A DNA stretch of 64,000 nucleotides from Ailanthus altissimus (Eukaryota > Streptophyta > Magnoliopsida > Sapindales > Simaroubaceae). The DNA lies in NCBI GenBank assembly GCA_946807835.1, contig OX327696.1, forward strand, positions 3,546,501 through 3,610,500, in the 5' to 3' direction. The translations under genes were made by a program, and so were the position numbers. Below the pieces are notes generated by a model. It ran no database searches and was not told the DNA's origin. It was given only the letters and a program-made list of their open reading frames with translations. Below, one piece after another: positions 24,251-35,686 of this stretch. Numbering within the stretch: position 1 is the first letter of the stretch; each line of letters opens with the position of its first letter.

Positions 24251-24989
24251 AAATCTGACCAACAAGCCAATAACAATTGGAAACAATAACAACAAGCACC
24301 TAAGTATTATATTTCACCTCAATATAATGTACGACCAACTAAGAGTCCTTTAGAGGATATATTACAAGCATTTATAGAGGTATAAAGTAAGACTAATCAA
24401 AATTTAAAATAATTCTTGCACATGTGATAGATGAAAATAAAGAAATCAAGAGTCAAATCACTAAGATGACCAGTGCCTTAACGGTACAAGATAAGGTAAG
24501 TTTTCATCTCAACCTCAATCTAATCCATAAGGACAATTCATGACACAAACTTCTACTTTTGATGCACAAAATCTCAAAGAAGTCAATGCCACTACTATCT
24601 CGAAGTGGTAAGATTGTGAGTGAGTTTACTTCTCTAACTAACACATCTACGAGTAGTAAAGGTGTCCCCTCCCCCTAATTGAAAAAGAGGCAATAATAAA
24701 AAAAGAGCCTGAAAATAAGTTTTCAATCCCAACGCTTTTTTTCCAAGCTTTTCGACTTGTTGAAAAAATTTTAAAAATTCAAGGTGAGATTTTATAACAT
24801 TTGAAACAAGTTAAGATTAGTCTTCCCTTGTTGCATTTGATTAAGCAGGTTCCAACTTATGCTAAAGTCACCAAGGATTTATGCACTATCAAAAGAAAAT
24901 ACCATGTAAAGAAAGCTATTGTTTTAGCAGAATAAACAAGTACACTGATTGAACAAAAGACACCAACCAAGTATAAAGACCCAGGATAT

Positions 24990-25575
24990 CCTACAATCTC
25001 CTGTCAAATAGGGACATATGAGTTTGGTCAAATTTTATTGGACTTAGTAGCAAGTGTAAATTTAATACCTTATTCTATTTACTTACAATTGGGACTTGGT
25101 AAGATTAAACCTATATCTATAGTCCTACAATTAGCTGATCGATCAATCAAGAAACTACAAAGAATAGTAGAAGATGTTTTGTTACAAATTGACAAAAGTT
25201 TACTACTTTATTAATTTTCTTGTTTTAGATACTCATTCTGCAGTTAAAATGGAGTCTAAAATCCCTTTTATTTTGGGAAGACCTTTTCTTGCCATAATTA
25301 ATACTCTTATTAATTGCAAAAATGGTCTAATGAAATTATCTTTTGAGAATATGACTCTTAAGGTGAACATTTTCTATATTAGTAGGCAACCACGAGAAGA
25401 AGACGAATACTATCATTCATATATGATAGACACACTTATAGTGAGAGAAGCTTATAAAAATCATGGCTCTAATTCTTTAAACAACCTCATTAATTTTGAA
25501 GAACTGTATTATCCCGATGAAACAACTGATGTGTTTAGTATTTTTGACTTACGGGATAAAGGGACTCAATCTTAG
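24990..25575 (+). pseudogene. Athila F protease remnant
   Basis: The stretch near 25010-25170 reads GTYEFGQILLDLVASVNLIP, where the Athila protease has DLGAS: the catalytic glycine is replaced by valine. The open frame 25174-25575 carries the downstream conserved run VLDTHSAVKMESKIPFILG followed by RPFLA, and NGLMKLSFENMTL. Part of the dead gag-pol. Confidence 0.8.
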
Positions 25576-25639
25576 CAGCTACGCTTTGAAGAGTTTCCAC
25601 GAGAGAGAGAGAGAGATTAAAATCATTAAACCTCAAGAC

Positions 25640-26660
25640 ATCACAAGTTGAACTTTATCCACTGCCTAAAGGTTTGAAACACGCATTCTTAGGATCAGGT
25701 GATACCTTTCCTATCATTATTTATTTTGAACTTAGAGCTGAATAAGAGGAACAATTTATAAAATTATTAAAAGAACATAAGTCTATACTAGGTTAGACCA
25801 TAGCTGATATTAAAGATATTTTTTCATTGATATGTTCTCATAGAATTCATTTAGAGGAAGGTGCCCAACCTCGTAGGGACCCACAAAGAAGACTTAACCC
25901 AACAATAAAAGAAGTAATGAAGAAAGAAGTCCTGAAACTATTAGATGTATGTATAATTTACCTAATTTCTGATAGTCAATAGGTAAGTCTAACTCAAGTA
26001 GTTCCTAAGAAATCTAGGGTTACCGTTGTATAAAATGGGAATGGAGTACCTGTTCTAACTAGGGTAGTAAGTGGTTGGCAAATGTGCATTGATTATAGAA
26101 TGCTAAACATAGCTACCTGAAAAAACTATTTTTCATTACCTTTTATCAACCAAATTTTAGAACGTGTAGCTGGACATCCCTTTTATTACTTTCTTGACGG
26201 CTATTCAAGTTATTACAAAATTGAGATAGCTATAAAATATCAATAAAAAAATCTTTTACATGACCTTTTGGTACTTATGCTTTTCGTAGAATACCATTTA
26301 GATTATGTAATGCACTAGCTACTTTTCAGCGTCGTATGCTAAGTATTTTCTCTGATATGGTTGAAAAATGCATGGAAGTTTTATGGATGATTTGACTGTT
26401 TTTGGTGATTCTTTTGATTCATGTTTACTTAACTTAAAAACTATTTTGATTAGGTGTGAAGAAAAAAGACTTGTACTAAACTGGGAGAAATGTCACTTCA
26501 TAGTATCTTCAGAGATCGTTTTAGGTCATATTGTATCTGAAAAAGGGATAGAGGTTAACAAGGTTAAAATTGAATTAATCTCTAAATTACATATACCAAA
26601 AACAATAAAAGATGTTCGATTTTTTCTTTGACACGCTGGCTTTTATAAAAGGTTTATATA
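25640..26660 (+). pseudogene. Athila F reverse transcriptase remnant
   Basis: Recognisable in several frames: KHAFLGSGDTFPIII near 25680, WQMCIDYRMLN near 26080, LERVAGHPFYYFLDGYSSYY near 26155, the catalytic block FMDDLTVFGDSFDSC near 26380 (FxDD with both aspartates kept), and LNWEKCHFIVSSEIVLGHIV in the 26368-26631 frame. Gypsy-type order with RT directly upstream of RNase H. Numerous stops. Confidence 0.85.
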
Positions 26661-26689
26661 AATTTTTCTGTCATATATAGACCATTGTG

Positions 26690-27436
26690 TAATCTTTTGC
26701 TAAAAGATGTTGAATTCACATGGACACAAAAGTGTGAGGAGGCATTTTGAACACTCATTATCAAACTCACCACCACTCCTATCATACGATCACTAGATTA
26801 GAAGCTCTTATTTTAGATTATATGATGCTAGTGATTGTGCTGTAGAAGCAGTTCTTGGACAATGAAGGAAGGAAAAATCCTTTGTTATTTATTATACTAG
26901 TAGAACTTTTAATAATGCTCAAATGAATTATACTACTACTAAAAAAGAACTATTAGCTGTTGTTTTTGCCTTAGACAAATTTCATTCTTATTTGATTAGA
27001 TCACTTATTATTGTTTTTACTGACCACGCGGCTCTTAAGTACCTTCTTTCTAAAAATGATGCTAAAGCTCTTTTAATTAGGTGGATTCTTCTTTTGCCGG
27101 ACTTTGGTCTAACCATCAAAGACAAGAAGGGCGTTAAAAAAGTTCCTGTTGATTATTTATCCCGCCTTGAGTTTACTGACTCCACTGATTTTTCATCCAT
27201 TCGAGATGATTTCCTTAATGAACATCTTTCACTATAAGCCAAATACCTTGGTATTCATATATCGTAAATTATTTAGTTTGTGGTGAACTTTTATTTAACT
27301 AGAGTGCACAAGATAAGCGTAAGTTCTTGGTTGAGGTACATAATTTTTATAGGATGATCCATATTTTTTCAAATACTGCCCTGACCAAATTATGAGACGT
27401 TGTATTTTTGAAAGTGAAGTTTCTAGTGTTTTAAGT
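26690..27436 (+). pseudogene. Athila F RNase H and integrase N-terminus
   Basis: The 26923-27237 frame begins with NYTTTKKELLAVVFALDKF and contains VFTDHAALKYLLSKNDAKA, the gypsy RNase H core, then VDYLSRLEF. After it, a QDKRKFLVEVHNFY block near 27310 and a PDQIMRRC-like block near 27380 are the start of the integrase HHCC zinc finger. The integrase stops at about 27436, where LTR fragments begin, so the catalytic core is absent. Confidence 0.82.
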
Positions 27437-27900
27437 TTTTGCCATAGTACTACTTTAATATTTTTACTTCACTAGCTTATTTTGCCATAAGCTTCCTCGT
27501 AGGATTGACACCTCAATCTATATTGGGATAGTCGCATTATATTTTAAGCGTAACTAAAATTTGGCACCATTACGAGGGACAACAACAAATAACATTCATT
27601 AAAATCTGTGCAAATAGTATTCATTAAAATAGTTTGTTTACGCTCAAAATGTAATGATACTATTGTAGTATAGATTGAGGTGTCGATCCCATGAGGAAAC
27701 TTTTGACAAAATAAGTTGGTGAAGTAAAAATATTAAAATAGTAGTAAAGAGAAAATGAACTAATTGGTTTATATGGATAAGATAGAATTGTTTATGAATT
27801 AAGAGGAGAAATCTTATGATGATGTAAGCAAGGCTTCAAGAATCACAATTATGCTTTATAAATCTTCTCTACACTTTAATTCACAAGCAAAGTATTTTTA
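27437..27900. repeat. Patchwork of Athila LTR ends replacing the integrase core
   Basis: 27437-27560 is the 3' terminal part of an Athila LTR on the plus strand, followed by a decayed primer-binding site (TTTGGCACCATTACGAGGGA). At about 27600 there is a short piece of an LTR interior (ctgtgcaaata, attcattaa), and 27640-27900 is the LTR end on the minus strand. The pieces are in opposite orientations and each is truncated, so this is a rearranged insertion, not a normal LTR. Confidence 0.7.
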
Positions 27901-29352
27901 AATTCTTTTGAATAACTGATGTTCAGGTAATGTCTCCTATACTTTATCTCTTTTTATTTAATTATTAATGACAATGTTTCATCTAGTTTGGGGGAAGGAT
28001 AGTAGACATAAGTTGCATTTTGTATTCCAAAACATTATTAAAAAAAAAGATAATGGAGTCTGACATACCTATTTGATTAAAATGACAGAGTAAAGAGTTC
28101 ATTTTTTAACTCTTGAGATGCATTATAGGTCAAATTAGATTAAGAATGGCAGAGTAAGGAGTTTTATTTCTAACTTTTGAAATGTATTTGAACTAACTTC
28201 TTGTTATTTTATTTTATATTTCATGCATTGTTGTTTATTGCTTGTAGTCTTAGTAACTCTTGTATAAAGGAATTTGCTTTTCTATCTAGGTATGATTTCA
28301 AAATTATTGAGGTTGAGTCACTGTTTCTATTTAGGTTACTAAAGAATGACTTCCGAAATATTTTTGAGCATAATGTTAAGTCTTGTGGTAAGATAGAAGA
28401 TTCAATTTATATAGCCAATAGAATTTCTATGTTTAAGTATATATTTTTCTAATCTCACATATTTTATGAGTAAATAGAAAGGTTAAGAAAATAACTTACA
28501 AATTTTCATTGATTTTTTGAATTGGTTAATTTTTGTTTAGATTGATATTATTTGAATTAAGGAATAAGTTGGTTGCATAGCTGAAGGACAATTTAAAGTA
28601 AATTTTCAAATTGTGTGTGATATATTTTGGTGAGAAACTATTTTTTTTATATATTTTGTAATGCTTCCTTGTATCCTTAAGAAAAAAATATAATACAAAA
28701 AAATGAAAACAAATTTCTTTTGGTGAGAAACTATTTTTTTTATATTTTGTAATGCTTCCTTATATCCTTAAAAGAAACATAATACAAAAAAAAAATGAAA
28801 AGAAAAAAAAAAGAAAAAGAAAAAGAAAAGAAGAATCAATTCAGTTTAATAAAGTCTTTATTCAATTTTAGAAGACAAATATTTTGTAAGGTAGTTTTCT
28901 TACCAAGCTATATTTGTATTATTCTTACAAGACAATTGAAGTCCTAAAGCTAGTGCATATCAAGAATGATTAATTTCTAAACGATTGATTTTTCTATCTT
29001 TGAATCAATGTTAGTTTGTATCATTGTCCTTAAAATTGACCTTTTCTTGAGTGTTTAACTATTTTTTAACTTCATGAGAGAAATCTTAATCTTTTAAACA
29101 ATCATATACTTGCGAGAATATGAAGTTAAGGCTTTTACTTGAAAAAATTCTCAAGGATGTATATGTTGTAGTTTGTGATAAGAAGGTTACAGCTTAGTTC
29201 ACACACACAAAATTTTTGGAAGTTATAATTGAAAAAACCATAATAGCAATAGTGATCTTGAGCTGACTTTTTGTTTGAAATACTTAGGTAGTTTTGCATA
29301 TTCTATTTATGCTTGAATTGCTAGAGACTAGCAATCAGCTGGTTGGGGGTTG
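27901..29352 (+). other. Athila F 3' internal region, non-coding
   Basis: Begins with text typical of the region after Athila integrase (gacaatgtttc, agtttgggggaagga near 27970). The open frame 28201-28452 (83 codons) has no recognisable family and may be a remnant of the extra 3' reading frame some Athila elements carry. A 93-bp unit is tandemly duplicated at 28628-28720 and 28721-28802, followed by an A/G-rich run. A purine-rich ggttgggggt stands just before the 3' LTR. Confidence 0.6.
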
Positions 29353-30841
29353 TGATGAACACATTAAAATGCATATTTATTAAGAGATTCAGTCACCATT
29401 TAATGTCATTAATTTTAGCATTTTTTTTAATTTTTAGCTTGAAATAAAGTGTTATCCTTAAATTGTGATTAATAAATGTTATTTGCACAGGTTTAGGTAA
29501 AATAGACGTAACTCTCAATGTAGAAATTGAAATGAAGAAATTCTTGAACCTGGAGTAATATGACTCAATCTTACATAAACTTGAAGAATATTTGAAAGCC
29601 AAATCTAACATATTATGGGTCAAACATTGAGATACAATAGAATTGGGTTACAACTTTAGCTCAGCTTGACCCAACTAAAGTTTTTAGACCGTATTTCACA
29701 AAATATGTACCCAATCGGTATAATTCTTGAAGCTGTGAAATATGACTCGACTATCAACAACTCTTATGTTGATGGTAAAGTTCAAATCAGACGTTATCAC
29801 GGACCAAATTATATTGCAAATGGGTAAAAGGGTTGTTGGTCAAAATCTAACATATCTTTGGCATTTTTCCTATATCTCATTGGATACTCATCCAAATTGT
29901 ATGAAACTGGTGGATATGGAAAGAAGAGACAAAATGATACAACTTTTATGTTGGCAAAAAGGCTACATTGATCATTCTCATTATAAAAAAGGTGTTACAA
30001 TTAGATAAATGAGTGGTTGGCCTAAATTATTGAAGATTGAAGTCACACTAAACATATTTTCATTCATTGCCGTATAAGGATACTCTTAGGATGTTTTCAA
30101 TACTTAATAATTCTCTCGTATGTCTTCTCTTTAACATGGATTATAAGCTAGGCTAGAGTTCTTGGCAACGCTAACAGATGAACTTTTTTGTATAATAAAT
30201 TTACTTCTATACTTTGATTCTTTGTCAAGAGCTACAAATGTTTGTAAGTTTTATTGTGTCTAAACTCTTATCTATTATTTTTCTATAATCCACAAGTTAT
30301 AATTCTCATGATTCATATATTTTAAGTATTGCTTTCTTTATGTCAATCGATATATTTTCGATCTTAGATAACATGTAATGATAATACTTGTTTGATATTC
30401 AAGTTGATCTTTTACTAGAATATTATCAAAATGATATATTGTTGATCTTAGATAACTTATATAAATAAACATGATTTGTGATAATGTTTGTAAAGTGTTT
30501 AGTCATATCAAATATATGTATTATTAAATGTGTCATATTTTATATATCCTCCAATTGATTGTTTGAAATGTAAAACTGTTAATTGAGTTATAAACACTAA
30601 ATCAAAGTATAGAGTAGATTTATGAAGCATAATTGTAATTTTCGAAGCCTTGCTTATATCATCATAAGACTTCTCCTCTTAATTCATATACAATTCTATC
30701 TCATTCGCATAAACCAATTAGTTAATTTTCTCATTTGTTACTACTTTAATATTTTTATTTCACTAACCTACATTACCTAAAGCTTTCTCGTGGGATCGAC
30801 ACCTCAATCTATACTGTGATAGCAGTATTTGAGCATAAACA
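29353..30841 (+). repeat. 3' LTR of Athila F
   Basis: Starts TGATGAACACATT and ends GAGCATAAACA. Matches the 5' LTR and the inverted solo LTR at 22220-23786; retains the region lost from the 5' LTR. Confidence 0.83.
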
Positions 30842-31669
30842 ATAATCAAGTAGATATTCTAGAATATCAGTGAAGTTCAACATCAATTGAACTGTATCTA
30901 ATAAAGTCTAATTTCTCCTTTCTAAAATATATTTTTGTTAAGGAGTATCTAGAGGACTTTGTTGAGTGAGAATCGTATTCTTGTTTAAATTATTTTTGAA
31001 TTTATTGTTTATGTATAAACCGCTTCGATCTAATCGAAAGCACTCAGTATACACAAGGGTTTATTTCTCTATTTCTAGTTGGAAGCTTTTGAACACTTCA
31101 AAAATTTTTGACTTGTATTTTCCAAAAATACTTGTTCATATTGTGACACTAAAGATAACGAGTATCAAAATTCAGCCATGACAGTATAATTCATTACACT
31201 AAATACATTATTATATATCAGTCCTTATAAATTAGTGGCTTGGTATCCAACACCTATACAAGGATTTAATCATTTTTTCTAGAATTTAGAATTCATAAAC
31301 TGGCAAAGGATCTATAGTCAAAACAAGTATCTGACCAACTTTAACTAGATGGAATAGTCGTTTCATGTCTAAGTAACCTAATCTTATGTGCTATTATTTT
31401 GTATTATTCAAAGTTACTGAACTACTATTTATTCTGTTCACCTATGCATTTGTAATTGCATATAAAATATAACGGTCATCCATTAACTGACACTCAGTTA
31501 GTAAAACATTATCATTATCATATAAACATAAAGAACTATTCCTAATGTATTTATGATAATCCTTTTTGTATACTATAAGAAGTGATATGATTCACCTAAT
31601 AATGTTAATTACATCATTTAATTCTATTTGTTTTTATTTACATAATGGTGAGGTCATTTTAGCAAAAAA
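30842..31669 (-). pseudogene. copia E pol, 5' part (pre-integrase and integrase)
   Basis: Read from about 31420 leftward on the minus strand: a GAG-pre-integrase block like HIRLGHLDMKRLFHL near 31350-31400, then the integrase middle (YEQVFLENTSQKFLKCSKA near 31110), RSDR...LYI near 31010-31040, and ERRN-like plus TLLDTVQLMLNFTDIL near 30870-30920. The last recognisable residues (LEYLLDY) connect directly to ALKSLIHLLN at 19609, so the Athila element sits between two adjacent codons of this gene. From 31431 to 31669 similarity fades. Confidence 0.75.
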
Positions 31670-31675
31670 GACCTG

Positions 31676-31872
31676 AAGACAGCCAAATGTGGTGCTGAGG
31701 GGTGGTGGCCTCCACTGCCTGTCGTCAAACGGTGAGGCGGTGACTTGCACCACCCTTACCTATGGACAGATTGGCGGTCGATCTTTCCATAGCTAGGAGT
31801 GATGCAAGTTATTGCCCCTCGTTTGACGGTGAATGATCGTGGCCGCCCCTTTCACCATCGTATTTGACCTTT
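31676..31872. mobile_element. GC-rich hairpin element (MITE-like)
   Basis: Two arms of about 85 bp fold on each other around a short loop at 31766-31786. Paired blocks include cgtcaaacggtgaggcggtg against its near complement in cccctcgtttgacggtgaat, and ttacctatgg against ccatagctagg. GACCT stands at 31670-31674 and 31866-31870, a possible target duplication. GC-rich against very AT-rich flanks. It has no coding capacity. A structured RNA precursor is possible but a small inverted-repeat transposon is more likely. Confidence 0.65.
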
Positions 31873-32059
31873 TAATTTTTTTTAAAATAAAAAATGACCC
31901 AACCAATATGTAGATCAAGAAAAATAGAGTCTAAAAATGTAAAATTTGATCATTTTTGTGGCGAGTCTTCGATGACAGTTACAGATTCTTTTTTTACTTA
32001 TTTATTATTTTATTTGATTTAATTTTAAAAATATTTTTTAAAAAACATAAACCAATTAT

Positions 32060-33260
32060 ACAATATAAAAAATTTAATTGAATTTGAAATTATAACATTT
32101 AATGAAACTAAAATTGAAAATATAAGATTTAACGTAATTAAAATTAAAATTAGAATTAGAATTATAACATTTAACATAATTGGAGTTGGAATTAGAATTA
32201 TAACATTTAACGTTGTTGAAATTAAAATTGAAATTATTAATTATTACATTTAACATAATTGAAATTGAGTTTAAAATTAAATGTGGAATCATAACGTTTA
32301 ACGTAATTGAAGTTGAAATTAAAATTAGAATTATAACAATTAACGTATTTAAAACTAAAATTGGAATTTTATTATTTTATGTAATTAGAATTAAAATGAT
32401 AACATTTAACATTTAATTGAAATTGAAACTGAAATTCGAATTGGAATTATAACTTTAACGTAATTGAAATTGAAATTTGAATTATAATATTTAACGTAAT
32501 TGAAATCGGAATTATAATATTTTATGTAATTAAAATTAGAATTATAATTGAAATTAGAATTATAACATTTAATATAATTGAAATTGAAATTGTAACTTCT
32601 AATGTAATTAAAATTGAAATAATAACATTTAATGTAAATGAAATTGAAATAGGAATTAGAATTTTAGCATTTAACGTAATTGAAGTTTGAGTTATGACAG
32701 TTAATTTAAGTGAAATTAAAATTGAAATTACAATAATAACATTTAACGTAATTGAAATCGAAATTGAAATTGAAATTATAATATTTAACGTAATTGAAAT
32801 CAAAATTAGAATTAAAATTATAATATTTAACGAAATTAAAAACAAAATTCGAATTGAAATTATAACTTTTAACGTAATTTAAATTAAAATTGAATTTGAA
32901 ATTATAACAATTTAGCATGATTGAAATTAGAATTAGAATTGTAACAATTAACGTAATTAAATTGAAATTGAAATTAAAATTAGAATTATAATATTTAACG
33001 TAATAGAAATCAAATTTAGAATTAAAATTATAAAATTTAATATAATTAAAATTGAAATTAGATTTGAAATTAAAATTATTTAACCTAATTAAAATTGAAA
33101 TTAGAATCGAAATTATAATATTTAAAATAATTAAAATAAAAATTAGAATTATAATTATAAGATTTAATGTAATTAAAATTAAAAATAGACTCAAAATTAC
33201 AATATTTAATATTATTAAAATTAAAATTACATTAGAAATTATAGCATACAATACAATATA
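32060..33260. repeat. 1.2-kb degenerate simple-repeat array (GAAATT/TAACATTTAACGTAATT)
   Basis: About 1.2 kb made of irregular repetition of attgaaattgaaattaga-like runs punctuated by ataacatttaacgtaatt. The higher-order spacing between the tttaacgtaatt blocks is roughly 40 to 70 bp. Almost no C outside the acgt steps. All long open frames here, on either strand (including a 181-codon one at 32706-33251), are rich in I, N and F or in K, I and E and are translations of the repeat. Confidence 0.88.
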
Positions 33261-33429
33261 TTATTTTTAATTTATTAATTTCATAGAGAGAATTTTGTTA
33301 ATTGTTTGTTTTAAGAGATGCATTTTATATTTAACTAAACACTAAATATGGCTTTTGATATTTTCGTAACTTACCTAAAGTACAATGGTAGCAATCATTT
33401 AAAATTATTAGCCGTTAGCAATCTGTGGC

Positions 33430-34860
33430 AATTAGATTTTTCAAATAAGACTTGTCTCCTTAAAGGTTTATGGACTGTTCATATGTAGGACACAATTTGG
33501 TCCCTTTTTCTCAAAGCTTGGTATTAGTTTCATAGGGTTAGGACAACATACACGAACCCTTCTCTTTAGTCAATTTTTTTTTTATCGGTCATGCGCATCT
33601 TTCATAGTAGCAGTAAGTGGATTATAGGAGACGATTCCTCAGTTCATCTATTGTTTGATAATTAGTTGGACAAACCCCTCATTTATCCTCCCAAAGTTTG
33701 AGATATTATTTTGCATGGTTCATGGAATGTCTCATATACTCTTCATGTGTTGATTCCGCCCTTGCACTGACAACTTGAAGAAATTGTCCTCTCGAGTTAC
33801 GAGGGCTGATAAGATAGTTTAGAGGACTTCTGGAGATGGTATTCTAATTCTTAAGGAGAGCTACAATTTGATATGAGTTATTCATTTTAAAAAAATTAGC
33901 GTGATCAGATATAAAAGAGTTTTATTCCTCTTAAACTTAATATTTGTCTGTAGAGATTGCTTTAAAAGCGAATTTTCACAAATGATAATTTGTGGAGTGA
34001 AGGTTTGTTTGTGTTTGTTTGCATGTCGTGTGATTTACTGCTGACAGTGAGTAGCCTCTAAATTTGGGACTCAAGTTGTTTTGGATAGGTCCGTAATTGA
34101 CAAAGGGTGTTCCATTATTTGCAAGACTTTCAGTCCTCAAAATTTTAATTTCTGGCTCCTTGTTTGTTTTTATTTGTTCTTTTTTATAAAGAAAAGTAGG
34201 AACAAGCTTCAATTTAAGGATACTCCTTTTTTATTTTTATCTGATCCAAGCCAATTGCTCCTCTCACATATGGTTCTATGCCAAGTTTTGTATTAGTTTT
34301 GTTTTTGGGAATGTGGAATTATAGAGGATTTGGGATTGTCTTTCTCAATGCCGCGTGCTCCTCGAATTTACATTCTTTGCTAGGACTCTCAAATTGCATG
34401 CTGAATTAAAGTCAACACGAATGGAATGTCTAAGAGTAATCTGAGAGTTATGGCTTGTGGGATGTATTTCAAGATGATGGGTGGTTTTCATAGTAGTTTT
34501 ATTTGTCCCATGGAGGTTCACATAGCTTATTATGCTAAGACAACAGTGGTGATTTTTTTCTATTGAGCATGCTTTTAACAGAGATTGGTATAATTTAATT
34601 CTTGCATATGACTCCATGTTAATGGTATGCTTGCATTAACCTTCTTGACATCTTTAAACTCTTTGGATTAATTGTAGGTATTTTTATTCTGAAATATCTT
34701 TAGCAAATATGGGGGATAAATGTTATAACTTTACTTAGGTGGTTTGTAACTCCTGCTCATATTTTGGACCAATTGTTTAAGATGCTAACGAGTTTTTTTC
34801 CGTAACGTTTTGTTCAATCTCTTTTTTTTTTTCAAAGTTGTTGCGTGTCATGCTTTATGT
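33430..34860 (+). pseudogene. LINE (non-LTR retrotransposon) ORF2 3' part, remnant
   Basis: With frame corrections the plus-strand translation follows the end of a plant LINE ORF2. Near 33610-33720 is a block like WIIGDDSSVHLLFDNWLDKP (RT tail). Near 33760-34010 is the zinc-binding domain that follows plant LINE RTs, including QLEEIVLSSYEG and a distant DNLWSEG. Near 34560-34620 is an RNase H-like block AFNRDWYNLILAYDSMLMV. Numerous stops. Strand and order are consistent. The N-terminal part of ORF2 is missing; the simple-repeat array borders it. Confidence 0.65.
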
Positions 34861-35370
34861 ATATTTTAAGGGATAAGGCTCACGTCCTCTTCTTCTGATT
34901 AGGTGTACTTGCTTTCTATTTAATTTTATTGCTCTCCCTCAGCTAGGGTAGGTTTAGGGGGATGGGGTGTTAAATGTCATTTCAAACCAAAAACATCTCA
35001 AATTTATTATTTTAAAATTTATTCCCTTTGATAGAAATTTTATGAGTTAAATTGTTTAACGATAATCAAGATCCAAATACAATTGTTTGCATATGTAAGA
35101 ACAGGTATAATCGTAATTCTTTACTTCTTAACTTATAATTTGCTAGTTAGCCTCTTGTAGTTTTTCATTTTATCCACTTTTCCCATTAGTTTAAAAAAAA
35201 ATAATACTAATATCTCTTTTTAGAGAGTAATTTGCAATCTTAAATAAAACCTAACTATTTAATGGAGTTAATAATTTAAGTGAATAATTGGAGTCAAAAT
35301 TGAACTAACTATTAAAACAAAAATCTATCGGTAGTTATTTTTAAAAACAAATTCTATCGGTAGTTGTAAA

Positions 35371-35376
35371 CACGTG
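35371..35376 (+). promoter_or_regulatory. G-box in the promoter of carboxylesterase 1
   Basis: CACGTG within acacgtgtcagtcg, 27 bp before the TATA box. The same site, spacing and flanks recur in front of the second gene. G-boxes bind bZIP or bHLH factors; the extended ACACGTGTC form resembles an abscisic-acid response core. Function is inferred. Confidence 0.6.
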
Positions 35377-35403
35377 TCAGTCGTTGCAGTCAGTTATTGA
35401 GTC

Positions 35404-35410
35404 TATAAAT
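35404..35410 (+). promoter_or_regulatory. TATA box of carboxylesterase 1
   Basis: TATAAAT, in sequence shared with the second gene. A start site about 30 bp on, around acatacattgtaaca, would give a 5' leader of roughly 250 bases. Confidence 0.6.
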
Positions 35411-35686
35411 GCGAACACCTTGAGTACATACATTGTAACAAAGCCAAGCAAAGTGTAAATCGGTTGTTTGCTGAGTCTCTACTCGTAAAATATCATTTAC
35501 CTCCAACCCTAACTTAGTCTTGATTTCAAAATCTCCCATATACTTTTCACTTCTTATAAAATAGTGCATAAATATTTTAACAATTTAATATATAACCTGC
35601 TCCAACAAAAATCTGAGTTTGTGGTTTTAGGTTGTTTATATATCCGTGAGAAGTGAGGAAGGAAAATAATCAGTTGATCATTTTAC

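Larger units (their letters stand above)
19610..30841 (+). mobile_element. Athila-type Ty3/gypsy retrotransposon F, degraded
   Basis: 5' and 3' LTRs (19610-20844 and 29353-30841) share start TGATGAA and most of their sequence. The primer-binding site TGACACCGTTGCCGGGGA is close to the aspartate-tRNA-type site typical of Athila elements. Inside are gag with a zinc knuckle, protease, RT, RNase H and the N-terminal integrase domain, all with stops. The bases next to the two outer ends are atatt and ataat, a possible 5-bp target duplication with one change. Flanking copia E pol resumes on both sides, confirming insertion. Confidence 0.85.

Noticed and set aside
28201..28452. 83-codon frame as an envelope-like gene of Athila
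   Set aside because: It is short, has no clear signal peptide or envelope features, and I cannot relate it to a known family; left as an unknown remnant.
32074..33270. Several overlapping open frames up to 181 codons on both strands
   Set aside because: They are translations of the GAAATT simple-repeat array, with only a few amino acids used and open frames on both strands.
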